64,000 nt of DNA from Pseudomonas putida (GTDB lineage Bacteria; Pseudomonadota; Gammaproteobacteria; Pseudomonadales; Pseudomonadaceae). The DNA is taken from assembly GCF_026625125.1 (NCBI RefSeq), contig NZ_CP113097.1:2356001-2420000 (forward strand), written 5' to 3'. The translations under genes and the position numbers were made by a program. Under the pieces are notes generated by a model. The model worked only from the letters and a program-made list of their open reading frames with translations, ran no database searches and had not been told where the DNA came from. Numbering within the stretch: position 1 is the first letter of the stretch; every line of letters starts with the position of its first letter. Positions 36,130 through 46,498 of the stretch are shown here, piece by piece.

Positions 36130-38196
36130 TCACAGATGCCCGCTGCTGTTCACTATTCTCAGGCACAAGGCTTCATAGGGGTCCAGGTTGATCATCAACC
36201 GCCCATCCTCGGTCAGGTCACCCTCGACCGTCTCATTGATCATGTCCACGACCGTTCCGGGCGTGAAGCCGTCCAGAAGCAGCTCCTCGGCAATCACCTC
36301 GTGGCCGAAGTTCAGTGCGCTGATCTGGATGCCACGCCCGGCGGGCAGTTCGTGCACCATCACCAGCAACCCCGGGCTGCTCACCTCGGGCACCAGTACC
36401 TGGCGGCTGCTGGCAATACCATAGGCCTGGCGCACGGCGAGCAGTTTCTTGACCTTGCTGGCAAACGAATCGCTGCTTTCCAGCTGCTGGTCGAGGCTGC
36501 CGTACAGTGCGCGTGCGCGCGGCATGCCACGCACCGACGTTTGCGCCTCTTCATCGAGCCCGGCCAGGTCGTAGCCGCCACGGTGTATCCAGCGGGTATC
36601 GCCATCGGCCATCCTCTGCGCCACCGCTTCGGCCGGCAACGGCAGGGCGCCGACCAGGTCCCAGCCCGACAGTGCGACCACGCCGGGCTGCATGGCGTTG
36701 TACATCACCAGCAACAGGTGCACCTTCTGGATCAGCTCGATATCAGCCGGGCCAATCTGGTCCAGGTCACGAATGCCCAGCGCTGCAGTGATCAGGCTGG
36801 CGGTGGTGCAGGAGATGCCGTTGGTGACAAAGCGCAAGTTGTAGGGCGCATGTTCGCCCGAGAGGCGTTCGTAGATTTCCTCGCGGATGTGTTCGCGCAG
36901 GATGTTGCCGGGCAGGGTCTGGCCCCGGTACAGGTACATGTCATGGGCGTGCAGGGTCCAGAAGTGCACCAGCTCGACGGTGAGCTCGTCGTGGTTCTGC
37001 AGGGCGTGGATCAACGACGCCGGGTCGATGCCGAAGCTGTGCATTTCCTTGAGCATCAGGCGCAGGAACTCGGTATCGCCGGTCAGCAGTGCATGCTGGT
37101 ACGCCGGGCGGGTGATGAAGTCATAGGACAGGTCGGCGCCGCCCTTGGACATCTGCGCGATGTCGTCGAGCGTCAGGTTAAGCTCCTGGAAGCTGAACCC
37201 GCCGGCCTTGCGGATCATGCCGCCGATCAGTTGGTTACCGACGATCGACAGCGGGTGGCTTTCCGACCAGGCGGTGCCACTGGCGCAGGTCTCGACCCCG
37301 AGAAAACCGTTGGCATCCAGGCGCAGGCCACGCGCGCCCAGGCAGTCCAGCGCATGCAGGGCGTCGCCGATGATCATCTGCTGCGCGGCAAAGCTTGGGT
37401 CCAGCCAATTGAGCGACGGTTGGCCATCCTTGAAGTAATGCAGGTAGACCCAGCGCCGCGTCTTGCCATCGACACCGGTGATCGGTGGTGTTGCGCTCCA
37501 GTCGGTCTCCTTCACGCCGGGCTCGAAGAAGATCACCCGTTGCAGTTGGCCGACGATGTAGTGGTGTGCCTTGAGCTCATCGCACTGCGCAGGCAGCAGG
37601 TTGACCGAATCGCGGCCAGGGGGCACGTCTGGCAGCAGCGGCCAGTCTTCCTCGCGCACTTCGACCATGTGGTACAGCCCTGGATAGGCGCCGTAGGCCA
37701 GCTCGGCCAGACGGAAATCGGCGCCCTTGCCGGTGTGCGAGGGGATCAGGTCATCGATGGTCACGGCATTGTGCGCCGCCGCCATGCGGCTCATCTGCAC
37801 CAACTCCTGCTCGGTGCCGTAGAGGGGGTCGATATCGAAACTGATGCGGTCGAAGTTGCCGTCCACGCTAGGGGTGAAGTCGCGCCCCCTGACACCCCCG
37901 GACTGCTTGATGGGGCCGGTGTGAATGCCCTGCACGCCAATTTCCGACAGGCGCTTCCACAAGGCTTCGTGGCCCAGCGCGCCGAGCACCGAGCAGCCTT
38001 CAGGGGCGATGATCGCATCGGGGTAGACGGTCAGCCAAACCGACGCGATGTCGGTGGCGCGGCGTGGCTGCGTTTCGGCGTAGGGGTTCATCCACAGGCG
38101 GGACTGGCCGGAATACAGCCGGGCCCGCTCCTGGGAGGCCTTGAGCATGGAGCGCTCTTCGAGCCATTTGACGTATGACGGGTCGGGTTGGGTCAT
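36130..38196 (-). CDS. GH13 maltosyl/trehalose-synthase-like enzyme
   Basis: 688 residues, GH13 alpha-amylase-fold. Catalytic elements are visible: nucleophile Asp in RLDANGFLG, acid Glu in FQELNLT, transition-state Asp in QNHDELT. The C-terminal beta domain ends with [14 protein letters not shown]. It fits the stand-alone maltose alpha-glucosyltransferase (trehalose synthase-like) group and lacks the fused maltokinase of long TreS proteins. Likely role: maltose-trehalose interconversion in osmolyte or glucan metabolism. No other trehalose gene is near. ATG at 38196. Confidence 0.8.
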   Translation of the reverse strand: MTQPDPSYVKWLEERSMLKASQERARLYSGQSRLWMNPYAETQPRRATDIASVWLTVYPDAIIAPEGCSVLGALGHEALWKRLSEIGVQGIHTGPIKQSGGVRGRDFTPSVDGNFDRISFDIDPLYGTEQELVQMSRMAAAHNAVTIDDLIPSHTGKGADFRLAELAYGAYPGLYHMVEVREEDWPLLPDVPPGRDSVNLLPAQCDELKAHHYIVGQLQRVIFFEPGVKETDWSATPPITGVDGKTRRWVYLHYFKDGQPSLNWLDPSFAAQQMIIGDALHALDCLGARGLRLDANGFLGVETCASGTAWSESHPLSIVGNQLIGGMIRKAGGFSFQELNLTLDDIAQMSKGGADLSYDFITRPAYQHALLTGDTEFLRLMLKEMHSFGIDPASLIHALQNHDELTVELVHFWTLHAHDMYLYRGQTLPGNILREHIREEIYERLSGEHAPYNLRFVTNGISCTTASLITAALGIRDLDQIGPADIELIQKVHLLLVMYNAMQPGVVALSGWDLVGALPLPAEAVAQRMADGDTRWIHRGGYDLAGLDEEAQTSVRGMPRARALYGSLDQQLESSDSFASKVKKLLAVRQAYGIASSRQVLVPEVSSPGLLVMVHELPAGRGIQISALNFGHEVIAEELLLDGFTPGTVVDMINETVEGDLTEDGRLMINLDPYEALCLRIVNSSGHL

Positions 38197-38283
38197 TTCG
38201 CGTCCTCTCTGCGTGGCGGCACCGGCCAAGTTATGACGGCGGCGGCGCCGGAACGTTCGGCTGAGGTATCACGCCCTGGCCGT

Positions 38284-39201
38284 TCAGCGCCGCGCCGACA
38301 ACTGCTGCGGCGCCAGGAACGCACCATGGAAGTAGTCGCGCAAGGCCTGCATCGCCGGGCTGAATGCCCGCTCGCGGTGCCAGGCCAGGCCCACGCTCAT
38401 GGGCGTGACCGGGTCGCTGATGGTGACGGTCTCGATGCGCTTGCCTTCGAGTGACCAGGGCCGGTGCACCAAGTCAGACAGGATAGCCACACCGCTGCCA
38501 TTGGCCACCATGCTGCGCACCGCCTCCACCGAACTGGTGCGCACCCGCACGCTGGGCCGTTGCCCGGCCAGTTCCCAGTAACGCATGGCGCTCTGCTCGG
38601 CTTCGTCCACGGTCAGCAGGATGAACGGCTCACGGGCAACATCGGCCAGGCTCACCGTAGAGCGCTCGCACAGTGGATGGTGGCTGGGCAGCCACAGCCG
38701 GCGCTCGGAGTTGAACAGGGTTTCAGAGACGATATCGGGGTGGGTGAGGTTGGCGGTGAGCACCACGGCCATGTCGAAGTGGCCTTCCAGCAGCCCTTGC
38801 TCGATGGCGCTGCGCTCCTGCTCGTGGACCTGCAGGTTTACGTCCGGGTGCCAGTGTTCCAGGCGTTGCAAGTGGTGCGGCAGGAAATAGCCGATCACCG
38901 TGTAGCTCGCCGCCAGGCGCAGCAGGCCACTGGCGCGCACGTCCGGCAGCGGGCTGTTGAGTGCGTCATCGACACTGCGCAGGATCACATAGGCGCGGTT
39001 GAGAAAATGCCGGCCCGCATCGGTCAGGCTCATGCCTTGCGCCGAGCGCTGGAACAGCAACACCCCGAGCATCGCCTCCAGCTCCTTGATCGCGGTGGTC
39101 ACCGCCGATTGGGAAATGTTGAGGTGGAGGGCGGCCTGGGAGATCTGGCCAATCTCGGCGGTGGCGACGAAGTAGCGAACCTGGCGCAAGGTCAGTGACA
39201 C
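38284..39201 (-). CDS. LysR-family regulator, candidate regulator of pxpABC
   Basis: 305 residues: N-terminal MSLTLRQVRYFVATAEIGQ and helix-turn-helix SQAALHLNISQSAVTTAI, then effector domain (LRLAASYTVIGYFLPHHL onwards). Divergent from pxpA with a 119-bp intergenic space holding an inverted repeat, so it probably senses pyroglutamate or a related compound and regulates pxpABC (inference). Confidence 0.9.
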   Translation of the reverse strand: MSLTLRQVRYFVATAEIGQISQAALHLNISQSAVTTAIKELEAMLGVLLFQRSAQGMSLTDAGRHFLNRAYVILRSVDDALNSPLPDVRASGLLRLAASYTVIGYFLPHHLQRLEHWHPDVNLQVHEQERSAIEQGLLEGHFDMAVVLTANLTHPDIVSETLFNSERRLWLPSHHPLCERSTVSLADVAREPFILLTVDEAEQSAMRYWELAGQRPSVRVRTSSVEAVRSMVANGSGVAILSDLVHRPWSLEGKRIETVTISDPVTPMSVGLAWHRERAFSPAMQALRDYFHGAFLAPQQLSARR

Positions 39202-39239
39202 GGGAGGCTCCTGGGTATCTGTTTTTCCGAAGACACCCT

Positions 39240-39253
39240 ATCTGTTTATAGAT
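39240..39253. promoter_or_regulatory. candidate LysR operator between the regulator and pxpA
   Basis: ATCT-G-TTTA-T-AGAT imperfect palindrome midway between the divergent start codons, fitting the T-N11-A style of LTTR sites. Confidence 0.35.
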
Positions 39254-39320
39254 CTTCCCAAGGGGGCGGTAGAGAATCTAACGTGACCTTCACACCCTCA
39301 CAAGCACCGGGAGCGTAGGC

Positions 39321-40079
39321 ATGCAGGCAGTAGACTTCAATTCGGACATGGGTGAGGGCTTCGGCCCCTGGACCATCGGCGATGGTGTCGACAACGAGCT
39401 GATGGCCTTCATCAGTTCGGCCAACATCGCCACCGGCTTTCATGCCGGCGACCCAGGCACCATGCGGCGCACCGTCGAGCGGGCCAAGGCGCTGGGTGTG
39501 GCCGTAGGCGCTCACCCGGGTTTTCGGGACCTGGTCGGGTTCGGCCGCCGGCACATCAACGCGCCGGCTCAGGAGCTGGTGGACGACATCCTGTACCAGT
39601 TGGGTGCGCTGCGTGAAATCGCCCGGGCGCAGGGCGTGAAGCTGCAACACATCAAGCCCCATGGTGCGCTGTACATGCACCTGGCCCGTGATGAAGAAGC
39701 CGCCCGGTTGCTGGTGCAGAACCTGCAGGTGATCGAGCCGCAACTGTTGCTGTACTGCATGCCTGGCTCGGTGATCTGCCGGGTTGCCCAGGCTCTGGGC
39801 CAGACGGTGGTGCGTGAGTTCTACGCTGACCGCGAGTACGACCAGAGCGGCTCGATCGTGTTCACCCGCACGGTGCGTGGCTATCAGCCGCAGGCGGTCG
39901 CCGAGCGCGTGCTGCGGGCCTGCCGCGAGGGCGTTGTACGCACGGTCGAAGGCCAGGACCTGGCCATCGAATTCGACTCGATCTGCCTGCACAGCGATAC
40001 CCCCGGCGCGCTCGACCTGGTCGAAGCCACCCGTGCAGCGCTGGACGCCGCCGGCATCGAGGTGCGCACGCCCCGTTGA
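39321..40079 (+). CDS. pxpA: 5-oxoprolinase subunit A
   Basis: 252 residues of the LamB/YcsF family. Signature [35 protein letters not shown] and [11 protein letters not shown] are all present. With PxpB and PxpC it forms the ATP-dependent 5-oxoprolinase that opens pyroglutamate to glutamate. First gene of pxpABC. Confidence 0.95.
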   Translation: MQAVDFNSDMGEGFGPWTIGDGVDNELMAFISSANIATGFHAGDPGTMRRTVERAKALGVAVGAHPGFRDLVGFGRRHINAPAQELVDDILYQLGALREIARAQGVKLQHIKPHGALYMHLARDEEAARLLVQNLQVIEPQLLLYCMPGSVICRVAQALGQTVVREFYADREYDQSGSIVFTRTVRGYQPQAVAERVLRACREGVVRTVEGQDLAIEFDSICLHSDTPGALDLVEATRAALDAAGIEVRTPR

Positions 40080-40169
40080 GGTTCAAAGCACACGGTGCTA
40101 AGACACCGGTGCGCTGCACAGCATTGTTTTTGCCTGCCTTACGATAAAGATTCCAAAAAAGGAGCAGAC

Positions 40170-41057
40170 ATGGCCGAGCCGCTTGCCAGTACCCCGATCC
40201 GCTACAGCTTTGGTGCCGACGAGCACCTGTTTGCCGAAGTCAGCGACAGCATGTCGCTCGAGGCATTCTTCAAAGGCATGGCCGTTACCCGGGCGGTGGA
40301 GCGCCTGGCGCTGGAGGGCGTGCTGGACATTTGCCTGGCCAACGCCTCGTTCCAGATCCGCTTCGACCCCGACCGCATCGCCCCCGACGTGCTGCTTGCA
40401 GCAGTGCGCGGTGCAGAGGCCGAGGCGGTTGCCGAGCGCGCATTGCACACCCGGATCATCGAGATCCCAGTGCTGTACAACGACCCCTGGACCCATGAAA
40501 CCCTCATGCGCTTTCGCGACCGCCACCAGGACCCGGGCAGCACCGACCTGGAATACGCGGCGCGTATCAATGGCCTGGCCGATGTCGATGCGTTCATTGC
40601 CGCACACAGTGGCGCGCCTTGGTTCGTGTCGATGGTCGGCTTCGTCGCAGGCCTGCCGTTCATGTTCCAGATGGTCGAGCGCGAGCGCCAGTTGCAGGTG
40701 CCCAAGTACCTGCGCCCGCGCACCGACACGCCGAAGCTGACCCTGGGCCACGGCGGCTGTTTCGGGTGCATCTACTCGGTGCGCGGGGCAGGGGGCTACC
40801 AGATGTTCGGCGTTACCCCGGCGCCGATCTACGACCCGCAGCAGGGCCTGAACTATCTGAATGAGCACATGGTGTTCTTCCGCCCAGGGGACATCGTGCA
40901 GTTCAAACCCATCGACCGTCAGGCCTATGACCAGGCGGTGGCGGATGTCGAGGACGGCCGTTTCGATCTACGCATTCGCCCGGTTGAGTTCTCGTTGGAT
41001 GCTTTCCTGGCCGACCCGGTCGGCTATCCCAAGTCGTTGCAGGAGGTGCTGGCATGA
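40170..41057 (+). CDS. pxpB: 5-oxoprolinase subunit B
   Basis: 295 residues, KipI-like. Contains PWFVSMVGFVAGLPFM and LGHGGCFGCIYSVRGAGGYQMFG. The start at 40170 follows AAAAAAGGAG. Longer than the usual ~220-240 residues, with extra sequence in the N-terminal half. Overlaps pxpC by four bases (ATGA). Confidence 0.92.
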   Translation: MAEPLASTPIRYSFGADEHLFAEVSDSMSLEAFFKGMAVTRAVERLALEGVLDICLANASFQIRFDPDRIAPDVLLAAVRGAEAEAVAERALHTRIIEIPVLYNDPWTHETLMRFRDRHQDPGSTDLEYAARINGLADVDAFIAAHSGAPWFVSMVGFVAGLPFMFQMVERERQLQVPKYLRPRTDTPKLTLGHGGCFGCIYSVRGAGGYQMFGVTPAPIYDPQQGLNYLNEHMVFFRPGDIVQFKPIDRQAYDQAVADVEDGRFDLRIRPVEFSLDAFLADPVGYPKSLQEVLA

Positions 41058-42025
41058 TCAAGGTACTCAAACCTGGCCTGGCAACCTCGGTGCAGGACTT
41101 GGGCCGTGAAGGCTATTACCATTTGGGCATCCCGCCGTCAGGGGCGCTTGATCAATATGCGTTGCGCGCCGCCAACCAGCTGGTCGGCAACCCGGCGGGC
41201 ACTGCCGGCCTTGAATGTGCACTGGTGGGGCCGGAGCTGGAGTTTCTGCAGGATGCCCTGGTGGCGGTGTGCGGCGCACAGATGCCGGTGCTGCTCGATG
41301 GCCGTGAACAGCGCCCGGACACCTCGTTTGCAGTCAGGGCAGGCCAGGTGCTGCGCTTTGCCTTCCCCACAGCCGGGGCGCGTGCCTATCTGGCGGTCGC
41401 GGGTGGCATCGATGTACCCGAAGTGCTGGGCAGCCGGTCCACCTACGCACTGGGCGCGCTGGGCGGATTTCAGGGTCGCAAGCTGCAGGCAGGTGATGTG
41501 CTGCCGGTCGGTGTGCCCAGTGCCAAGGCCCGTGCCGGTGCCAGTTTGCCAATGGCACTGCGCCAGGCGCTGGGTGGCGAAGTGGTGTTGCGCGTGGTGC
41601 CGGGGTTGTACTTCCACCGCCTGTCTGATGCTGCGGCGAAAAGCTTCTTCACCGATGCCTGGACGGTGGGCTCCGAGGCCGACCGTATCGGCTACCGCTA
41701 CAAGGGTGGTAACGCTCTGAGTTTCCAGCCGCGTGAGCAGCCATTCGGCGCAGGCTCGGACCCGTCCAATATCGTCGACAGTTGCTACCCGATCGGCTCG
41801 ATACAAGTACCCGCCGGGCTGGAGCCGATCATTCTGCACCGTGATGCGGTGTCGGGTGGTGGGTACGCCATGATCGGCACGGTGATCAGCGCCGACCTGG
41901 ACCTGATCGGGCAGATGCAGCCGAACCAGCAGGCGCGGTTCTTGCCGGTGAGCATGGAAGCGGCGCTTGAAGCGCGGCGGTCCTACAAGAAAAGGCTGGC
42001 GTATCTGAGCAAGCTGTTCAGCTGA
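41054..42025 (+). CDS. pxpC: 5-oxoprolinase subunit C
   Basis: 323 residues, KipA/biotin-dependent carboxylase-like fold: KPGLATSVQDLGREGYYHLG at the N-terminus, PPSGALDQYALR, GSRSTYALGALGGFQGR. Completes PxpABC. The start overlaps the pxpB stop. Confidence 0.95.
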   Translation: MIKVLKPGLATSVQDLGREGYYHLGIPPSGALDQYALRAANQLVGNPAGTAGLECALVGPELEFLQDALVAVCGAQMPVLLDGREQRPDTSFAVRAGQVLRFAFPTAGARAYLAVAGGIDVPEVLGSRSTYALGALGGFQGRKLQAGDVLPVGVPSAKARAGASLPMALRQALGGEVVLRVVPGLYFHRLSDAAAKSFFTDAWTVGSEADRIGYRYKGGNALSFQPREQPFGAGSDPSNIVDSCYPIGSIQVPAGLEPIILHRDAVSGGGYAMIGTVISADLDLIGQMQPNQQARFLPVSMEAALEARRSYKKRLAYLSKLFS

Positions 42026-42036
42026 CCGGTGCGCAG

Positions 42037-42082
42037 CCTGTACCGGCGTCTTCGCAGGTTGCTGCGAAGCGTCCGGTACAGG
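42037..42082. terminator. large bidirectional hairpin
   Basis: Outer stem CCTGTACCGG/CCGGTACAGG and inner stem CTTCGCAG/CTGCGAAG with GTTG loop, between convergent pxpC and the TonB-dependent receptor gene. No clear T tract. Confidence 0.6.
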
Positions 42083-42097
42083 CGGGCAAGCCTCAGG

Positions 42098-44287
42098 TCA
42101 GAAGCTGTACTTGGCGGTCAGCATCATGTTGCGCGGCGCGCCCCAGGTGTCGCCGGCATAGTCGACCGAGGTGGCCACGGCCGAGTAGTACTTGCGGTCG
42201 AAGACGTTGTTGGCGTTGAGCTGCAGGTCGAGGTGCTTGTTGACCTGGTAGCCAGCCATCAGGTCGGTGACCGCGTACGAACCCTGGACCAGACGGTACT
42301 CGCTGCCATCGGCAACGGTGAAGTCGTTGTAGATGCGGCTCTGCCAGGAGATGTTGCCACCGATGCGCAGCTTCTCCAGCGGGCCTTCGAAGCGGTAGGT
42401 GGTGGTCAGCTTGAACAGGTGCTCCGGGGTATCGGTGTCGAAGCGCTGGTTGACGTTGCCCGGGTTGGCGGCGTCTTTGAGGGTGTGGACGCGGGCATAG
42501 GTGTAGCCTGCACCGACCTGCCAGTTGCGGGTCAGCGCACCCTGCAGCTCCATGTCGATACCTTGGCTGCGTACCTCGCCAGAGGCGACGTAGCAGTTGG
42601 TAGGGTCGTTGCAGCCAGTCAGGTCGGTCTGCGAAACGGCACGGTTTTCCTGGTCGATACGGAACAGCGCCACGCTGGCATTGAGGGCGCCATCGAAGTA
42701 CTCGCCCTTGAGGCCGATTTCATAGTTCTTGCCGTCCACCGGCTTGAGCGGGCTACCGGAAGCGTCCTTGTAATCCTGTGGGTTGAAGATGTCGCTGTAG
42801 CTGACATACACCGAGTGATGATCGTCCAGGTCGTAGATCAGGCCGGCATAGCGGGTGACATTGCGCGTGACCTTGTAATCGGCGCTGGAGCTTTCCTTGT
42901 TGTCGTAGTCGTACCAGTCCAGGCGGCCGCCCAGGATCAGCTTCAGCGGGTCGGCCAGGCTCAGGCGCGTGGTCATGTACACGCCTTCCTGGGTAGCGAC
43001 TTCGCGTACGTTGTTGGTGTGCACGAAATTCGGCTTGCCACCATTGAGCGGCCAGTTGGTGTCATACGGGCTGTAGTTGCGCGTGTCCATGTCATAGATG
43101 CGCTTGCTGGCGCCCACCACCAGCTCGTGGGTGCGGCCAAACGCCTGGAACGGGCCGCTGACGAAGCCGTCCACGCCAGCCTGGTTTTCCTGGTGCTTGG
43201 ACTGGTAGGCCGTACGGGACAGTGGCTGATCGAGCCCTGCCCAACGCGACTGGTAGGAGCCGGTGAAGGTACCGTCCTGTTGGGAATAGTTGGCGTTGAC
43301 CTGCAGCTTCCAGTCATTGGCCAGGCGCTGCTGCACTTCGGCGAATACGGTGTTGATCTCCTGGTCCTTGTTTTCCCAGTCACTGCCTGGGTTGTAGGAG
43401 CGCGAGTAACCCACGTGGTGGCCGTTCAGGGCGGTTGGCATGGCGCCCCAGAAGTTGTTGGTCTGGTCTTTCTGGTGAGAGAAACTGAGGGTCAGGGTGG
43501 TGTCTTCGGACAGGTCCGCCTCGGTGATCGCATAGAACAGGCCGTGGTCTTCTTCGACGTCGTCGATGTAGCTGTTGGCACCCCGGTAGGACGTCACCAC
43601 GCGGCCGCGCAGTGTGCCGCTGTCGTTGAGCGGGCTGGAGGCATCGACTTCGCCGCGGTAGTCGTCCCAGCTGCCAGCGGCGCCGGTCAGGGTGACCTTC
43701 TGTTCGGCCAGCGGACGCTTGCGCACCAGGTTGATGGCCGCCGAAGGGTTGCCGGAGCCGGTGATCAGGCCGGTCGCGCCGCGCACGATCTCGACGCGGT
43801 CGAACATGGCCAGGTTAGGCTGGGAACCCACGGTATACGGCTTGTAACCGCTCGGAATGCCGTCGTACATCAGGTTGTCGATGTCAAAGCCCCGTGACGT
43901 GTAGCTTTGCCGACCTGGGCCGCCGGAGTAGTCGAGGAACAGCCCTGGCGTGGCCTTGACCACGTCGTTGATGCTGGTCATCGCCTGGTCGTCCATGCGC
44001 TGGCGGGTGATCACGGTCACCGCTTGCGGCGTTTCACGCAGGCTCAATGGCAGCTTGGTGGCGGTGGACATGGAACCTGTGGTGTAGGACTGCGAACCCT
44101 CCGTGGTGCTGCCCAGCCTGTCGGAGCTGATCTCGGTGGCGCCCAGCACCAGCGCAGTGGGCTGATCGCCTTCGGCCAGGGCCGGTGTGACGATGGCCAT
44201 GCAGATGGCCATGGCGAGCAGGTTGCGGGCAGGGAGATTGCGCGTGGGCGCGAGTGGCGACGGCATGTGGGGTGGGTTCCTGTGCAT
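42098..44287 (-). CDS. TonB-dependent siderophore receptor
   Basis: 729 residues. Signal peptide (ends near ALAEG), no FecA-type signalling domain, plug domain starting about residue 75 (PLSLRETPQAVTVITRQRM), then a 22-strand barrel ending NMMLTAKYSF with terminal Phe. Belongs to the siderophore receptor group (FoxA/FpvB/FhuA-like). Which siderophore is carried cannot be told, but a Fur-like box upstream indicates iron control. No sigma/anti-sigma genes are near, which agrees with the missing signalling domain. A start at 44266 is also possible. Confidence 0.92.
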   Translation of the reverse strand: MHRNPPHMPSPLAPTRNLPARNLLAMAICMAIVTPALAEGDQPTALVLGATEISSDRLGSTTEGSQSYTTGSMSTATKLPLSLRETPQAVTVITRQRMDDQAMTSINDVVKATPGLFLDYSGGPGRQSYTSRGFDIDNLMYDGIPSGYKPYTVGSQPNLAMFDRVEIVRGATGLITGSGNPSAAINLVRKRPLAEQKVTLTGAAGSWDDYRGEVDASSPLNDSGTLRGRVVTSYRGANSYIDDVEEDHGLFYAITEADLSEDTTLTLSFSHQKDQTNNFWGAMPTALNGHHVGYSRSYNPGSDWENKDQEINTVFAEVQQRLANDWKLQVNANYSQQDGTFTGSYQSRWAGLDQPLSRTAYQSKHQENQAGVDGFVSGPFQAFGRTHELVVGASKRIYDMDTRNYSPYDTNWPLNGGKPNFVHTNNVREVATQEGVYMTTRLSLADPLKLILGGRLDWYDYDNKESSSADYKVTRNVTRYAGLIYDLDDHHSVYVSYSDIFNPQDYKDASGSPLKPVDGKNYEIGLKGEYFDGALNASVALFRIDQENRAVSQTDLTGCNDPTNCYVASGEVRSQGIDMELQGALTRNWQVGAGYTYARVHTLKDAANPGNVNQRFDTDTPEHLFKLTTTYRFEGPLEKLRIGGNISWQSRIYNDFTVADGSEYRLVQGSYAVTDLMAGYQVNKHLDLQLNANNVFDRKYYSAVATSVDYAGDTWGAPRNMMLTAKYSF

Positions 44288-44307
44288 TGTTAAACGTTAT
44301 TGAAAGC

Positions 44308-44326
44308 GTGTATGAGAACGATTAAC
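44308..44326 (-). promoter_or_regulatory. candidate Fur box of the siderophore receptor
   Basis: By my count the site matches 12 of 19 positions of the Fur consensus, with ATGAgAA and ATTAaC cores. It lies 21 bp upstream of the receptor start. Confidence 0.6.
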
Positions 44327-44430
44327 AATAAGTTTGTCAGGATTTGTCCGCCCGTGAAAGATTGGGATGTAGGATTTTTTACCTTTTTTTCACATTTGTA
44401 GCGCTGTCTAGACGGCGCCGTGCAGAGCGA

Positions 44431-45273
44431 TCAGGGTTCAGCGCGGTTTATCGCCTTGCCCCGCTGCTCGGCCACTTCCGCAGCCTGGCCATCACGTTGC
44501 TTGCCTTGGCGCGCCAGCCCTTCGAGTTGCGGGATCAGCATGCCTTCGGGCAAATGCCGCCAGAAACGCCCCGGCATGTGCAGGCGCAAGGCATCCGGGT
44601 TGAGGCGGGCGGGGTTGAAGGTGTGGCGGTAGTAGGTGCGCCACAGCTCGGCACCCGGGTCATCGGCATTGCGCGCCCACTGCCGCCAAGCGTCCGGGCA
44701 GTGCCGCTGATAATCGAACCCCTGGCCGTCGAAGCGGATACCGTCCGCCGGCGTGGCGATCAACCAGCGCTGGCGCCCCAGGCGGTCGGCGAAGTGCGCG
44801 CTGGCACTGTGCAGAATGTCATGGGCCGGCTCGTGATAGGCCACCAGATCCAGTTGCAGTTGCTCGGCAAGTACTGGCGGCAAGGGCACGAAACGCACGA
44901 ATGCATGCAAGTGATGTGCTTCACGGCTGACTTGCTTGATACGCCGGTGCAGTTCACTGCCCAGGCGGTCGCCGGCGAGCATTGCCGTGCGGTCACCGTG
45001 GGCCACGCGCCAGAGCACTTCGTACAGCAGCGCCCAGCGTTGCTCGCCCCGGTATCGCGATGCCTGTTCCAGGAGGCCCAACAGCGCCGCCGGTACCTTG
45101 GCGTGAAAGGGGCCGGGCCCGTCTGGCAGCGCAGCAGGCACCGCCAGCAGGTCATCGATCGGCCCTTGCGACCAGGTCACTTGCGCCGGGTCGACACCGT
45201 GCCCGAGCAGCGTGCGCGCCTGAGCGCGCCAGGTGCTGAAGCAGTCGTCACAATCGAGCGCGATCACCCCCAC
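44431..45273 (-). CDS. TIGR03915-family putative DNA-repair protein
   Basis: 280 residues; CDDCFSTWRAQARTLL start, LRxH-type central region (HHLHAFVRFVPLPP), YHEPAHDILHSASAHFADRL and YYRHTFNPARLNPDALRLHMP. This family is almost always encoded beside the radical SAM TIGR03916 protein and is sometimes fused to UdgX-type uracil-DNA glycosylases; no glycosylase domain is present here. The start overlaps the radical SAM gene by ten bases. The exact reaction is unknown. Confidence 0.88.
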   Translation of the reverse strand: MGVIALDCDDCFSTWRAQARTLLGHGVDPAQVTWSQGPIDDLLAVPAALPDGPGPFHAKVPAALLGLLEQASRYRGEQRWALLYEVLWRVAHGDRTAMLAGDRLGSELHRRIKQVSREAHHLHAFVRFVPLPPVLAEQLQLDLVAYHEPAHDILHSASAHFADRLGRQRWLIATPADGIRFDGQGFDYQRHCPDAWRQWARNADDPGAELWRTYYRHTFNPARLNPDALRLHMPGRFWRHLPEGMLIPQLEGLARQGKQRDGQAAEVAEQRGKAINRAEP

Positions 45274-46484
45274 AACCCCATCTGCACGGGTGCCTGTGGC
45301 TCACGCAGGCGCTCGCGCAGCAGGCCGCTGCGCAGCTCGGCCTGGCCTGGGCGGTAGTCGCTGGTGATGATGAATGGCCGGGCCTTGTCGAGCACGCAGC
45401 GCAGCTGGATCAGGTCGTCATAGCGCACCCGCCGTTCACGGCGCAGCGCCACCAGCCGCTGCACACTGCGCAGGCCAATGCCGGGGATGCGTGCCAGCAG
45501 CGCCGGCTCGGCACGGTTCACATCCAGCGGGAACACCTCACGGTTGGCCAGTGCCCAGGCAAGCTTGGGGTCGATGTCCAAGGCCAGGTTACCCGCCTGG
45601 CCGAGCAACTCACCCGCTTTGTAGCCATAGCCGCGCAACAGGAAATCTGCCTGGTACAGGCGGTGCTCGCGCAGCAGCGGTGGGGCTGCCAGCGGCACGC
45701 TGCCGGGGCTGTCGGGTATCGGGCTGAAGGCTGAGTAATACACGCGCTTGAGGCCGTAACCCTGGTACAGCGACTCGGCGTTGCGCAGCAGCGTGCTGTC
45801 GTCAGTGGCATCGGCGCCGACGATGACCTGGGTGCTTTGCCCGGCCGGGGTGAAGCGCGGTGCTTTGGGTTCGCCCGCCACGGCTTGCTGGCCCTGGTGG
45901 ATGACGCCCATGGCCTGGCGAATGGTATGGGCGTGTTTTTCCGGGGCCAGGCGCTTGAGGCTGGCATCGGTGGGCAGTTCGATATTGACGCTGAGGCGGT
46001 CGGCCAGGCGCCCGGCTTCCTCGATCAGCAGTGGGTCGGCGTCAGGTATGGTCTTGAGGTGGATGTAACCCCGGAAGTTGTGCTCCTCACGCAGCAGGCG
46101 CGCCACGCGGATCAACTGTTCCATGGTGTAGTCGGCCGAGCGAATGATGCCGGAGCTGAGGAACAGGCCGCTGATGCAGTTGCGCCGGTAGAAGTCCAGG
46201 GTCAGGCGCACCACTTCCTCGGGGGTGAAACGCGCCCGCGGCACGTTGCTGGAGCGGCGGTTGACGCAGTATTGGCAGTCGTACAGGCAGAAGTTGGTCA
46301 ACAGCACCTTGAGCAGCGAAACACAGCGCCCGTCCGGTGTATAGCTGTGGCAGATACCCATGCCGTTGGTCGCGCCCAGGCCGTTGCTACCGCGCGAGCT
46401 GCGTTTGGGCGCGCCACTGCTGGCACAGGACGCATCGTACTTGGCGGCATCGGCAAGGATGCCAAGCTTGGCAATGAGCTGCAT
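45264..46484 (-). CDS. TIGR03916-family radical SAM putative DNA modification/repair protein
   Basis: 406 residues. Radical SAM cluster CxxxCxxC at Cys66, Cys70 and Cys73 (FCLYDCQYC), with further Cys at 20, 45 and 54 in the N-terminal stretch. A C-terminal helix-hairpin-helix (LARIPGIGLRSVQRLVALR) is the sort used to bind DNA. Forms an operon with the TIGR03915 gene. A LexA-type palindrome lies 15 bp upstream of the ATG, so SOS control is expected. Confidence 0.9.
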   Translation of the reverse strand: MQLIAKLGILADAAKYDASCASSGAPKRSSRGSNGLGATNGMGICHSYTPDGRCVSLLKVLLTNFCLYDCQYCVNRRSSNVPRARFTPEEVVRLTLDFYRRNCISGLFLSSGIIRSADYTMEQLIRVARLLREEHNFRGYIHLKTIPDADPLLIEEAGRLADRLSVNIELPTDASLKRLAPEKHAHTIRQAMGVIHQGQQAVAGEPKAPRFTPAGQSTQVIVGADATDDSTLLRNAESLYQGYGLKRVYYSAFSPIPDSPGSVPLAAPPLLREHRLYQADFLLRGYGYKAGELLGQAGNLALDIDPKLAWALANREVFPLDVNRAEPALLARIPGIGLRSVQRLVALRRERRVRYDDLIQLRCVLDKARPFIITSDYRPGQAELRSGLLRERLREPQAPVQMGLWG

Positions 46485-46498
46485 GAGGGTGTCTCTTG

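Noticed and set aside
36136..38178. Long plus-strand frame opposite the GH13 enzyme
   Set aside because: Gln/Val/Ala-rich shadow without recognisable motifs; the GH13 catalytic motifs are on the minus strand.
42029..43897. Long plus-strand frame opposite the TonB-dependent receptor
   Set aside because: Shadow frame; the receptor has plug, barrel and terminal Phe on the minus strand.
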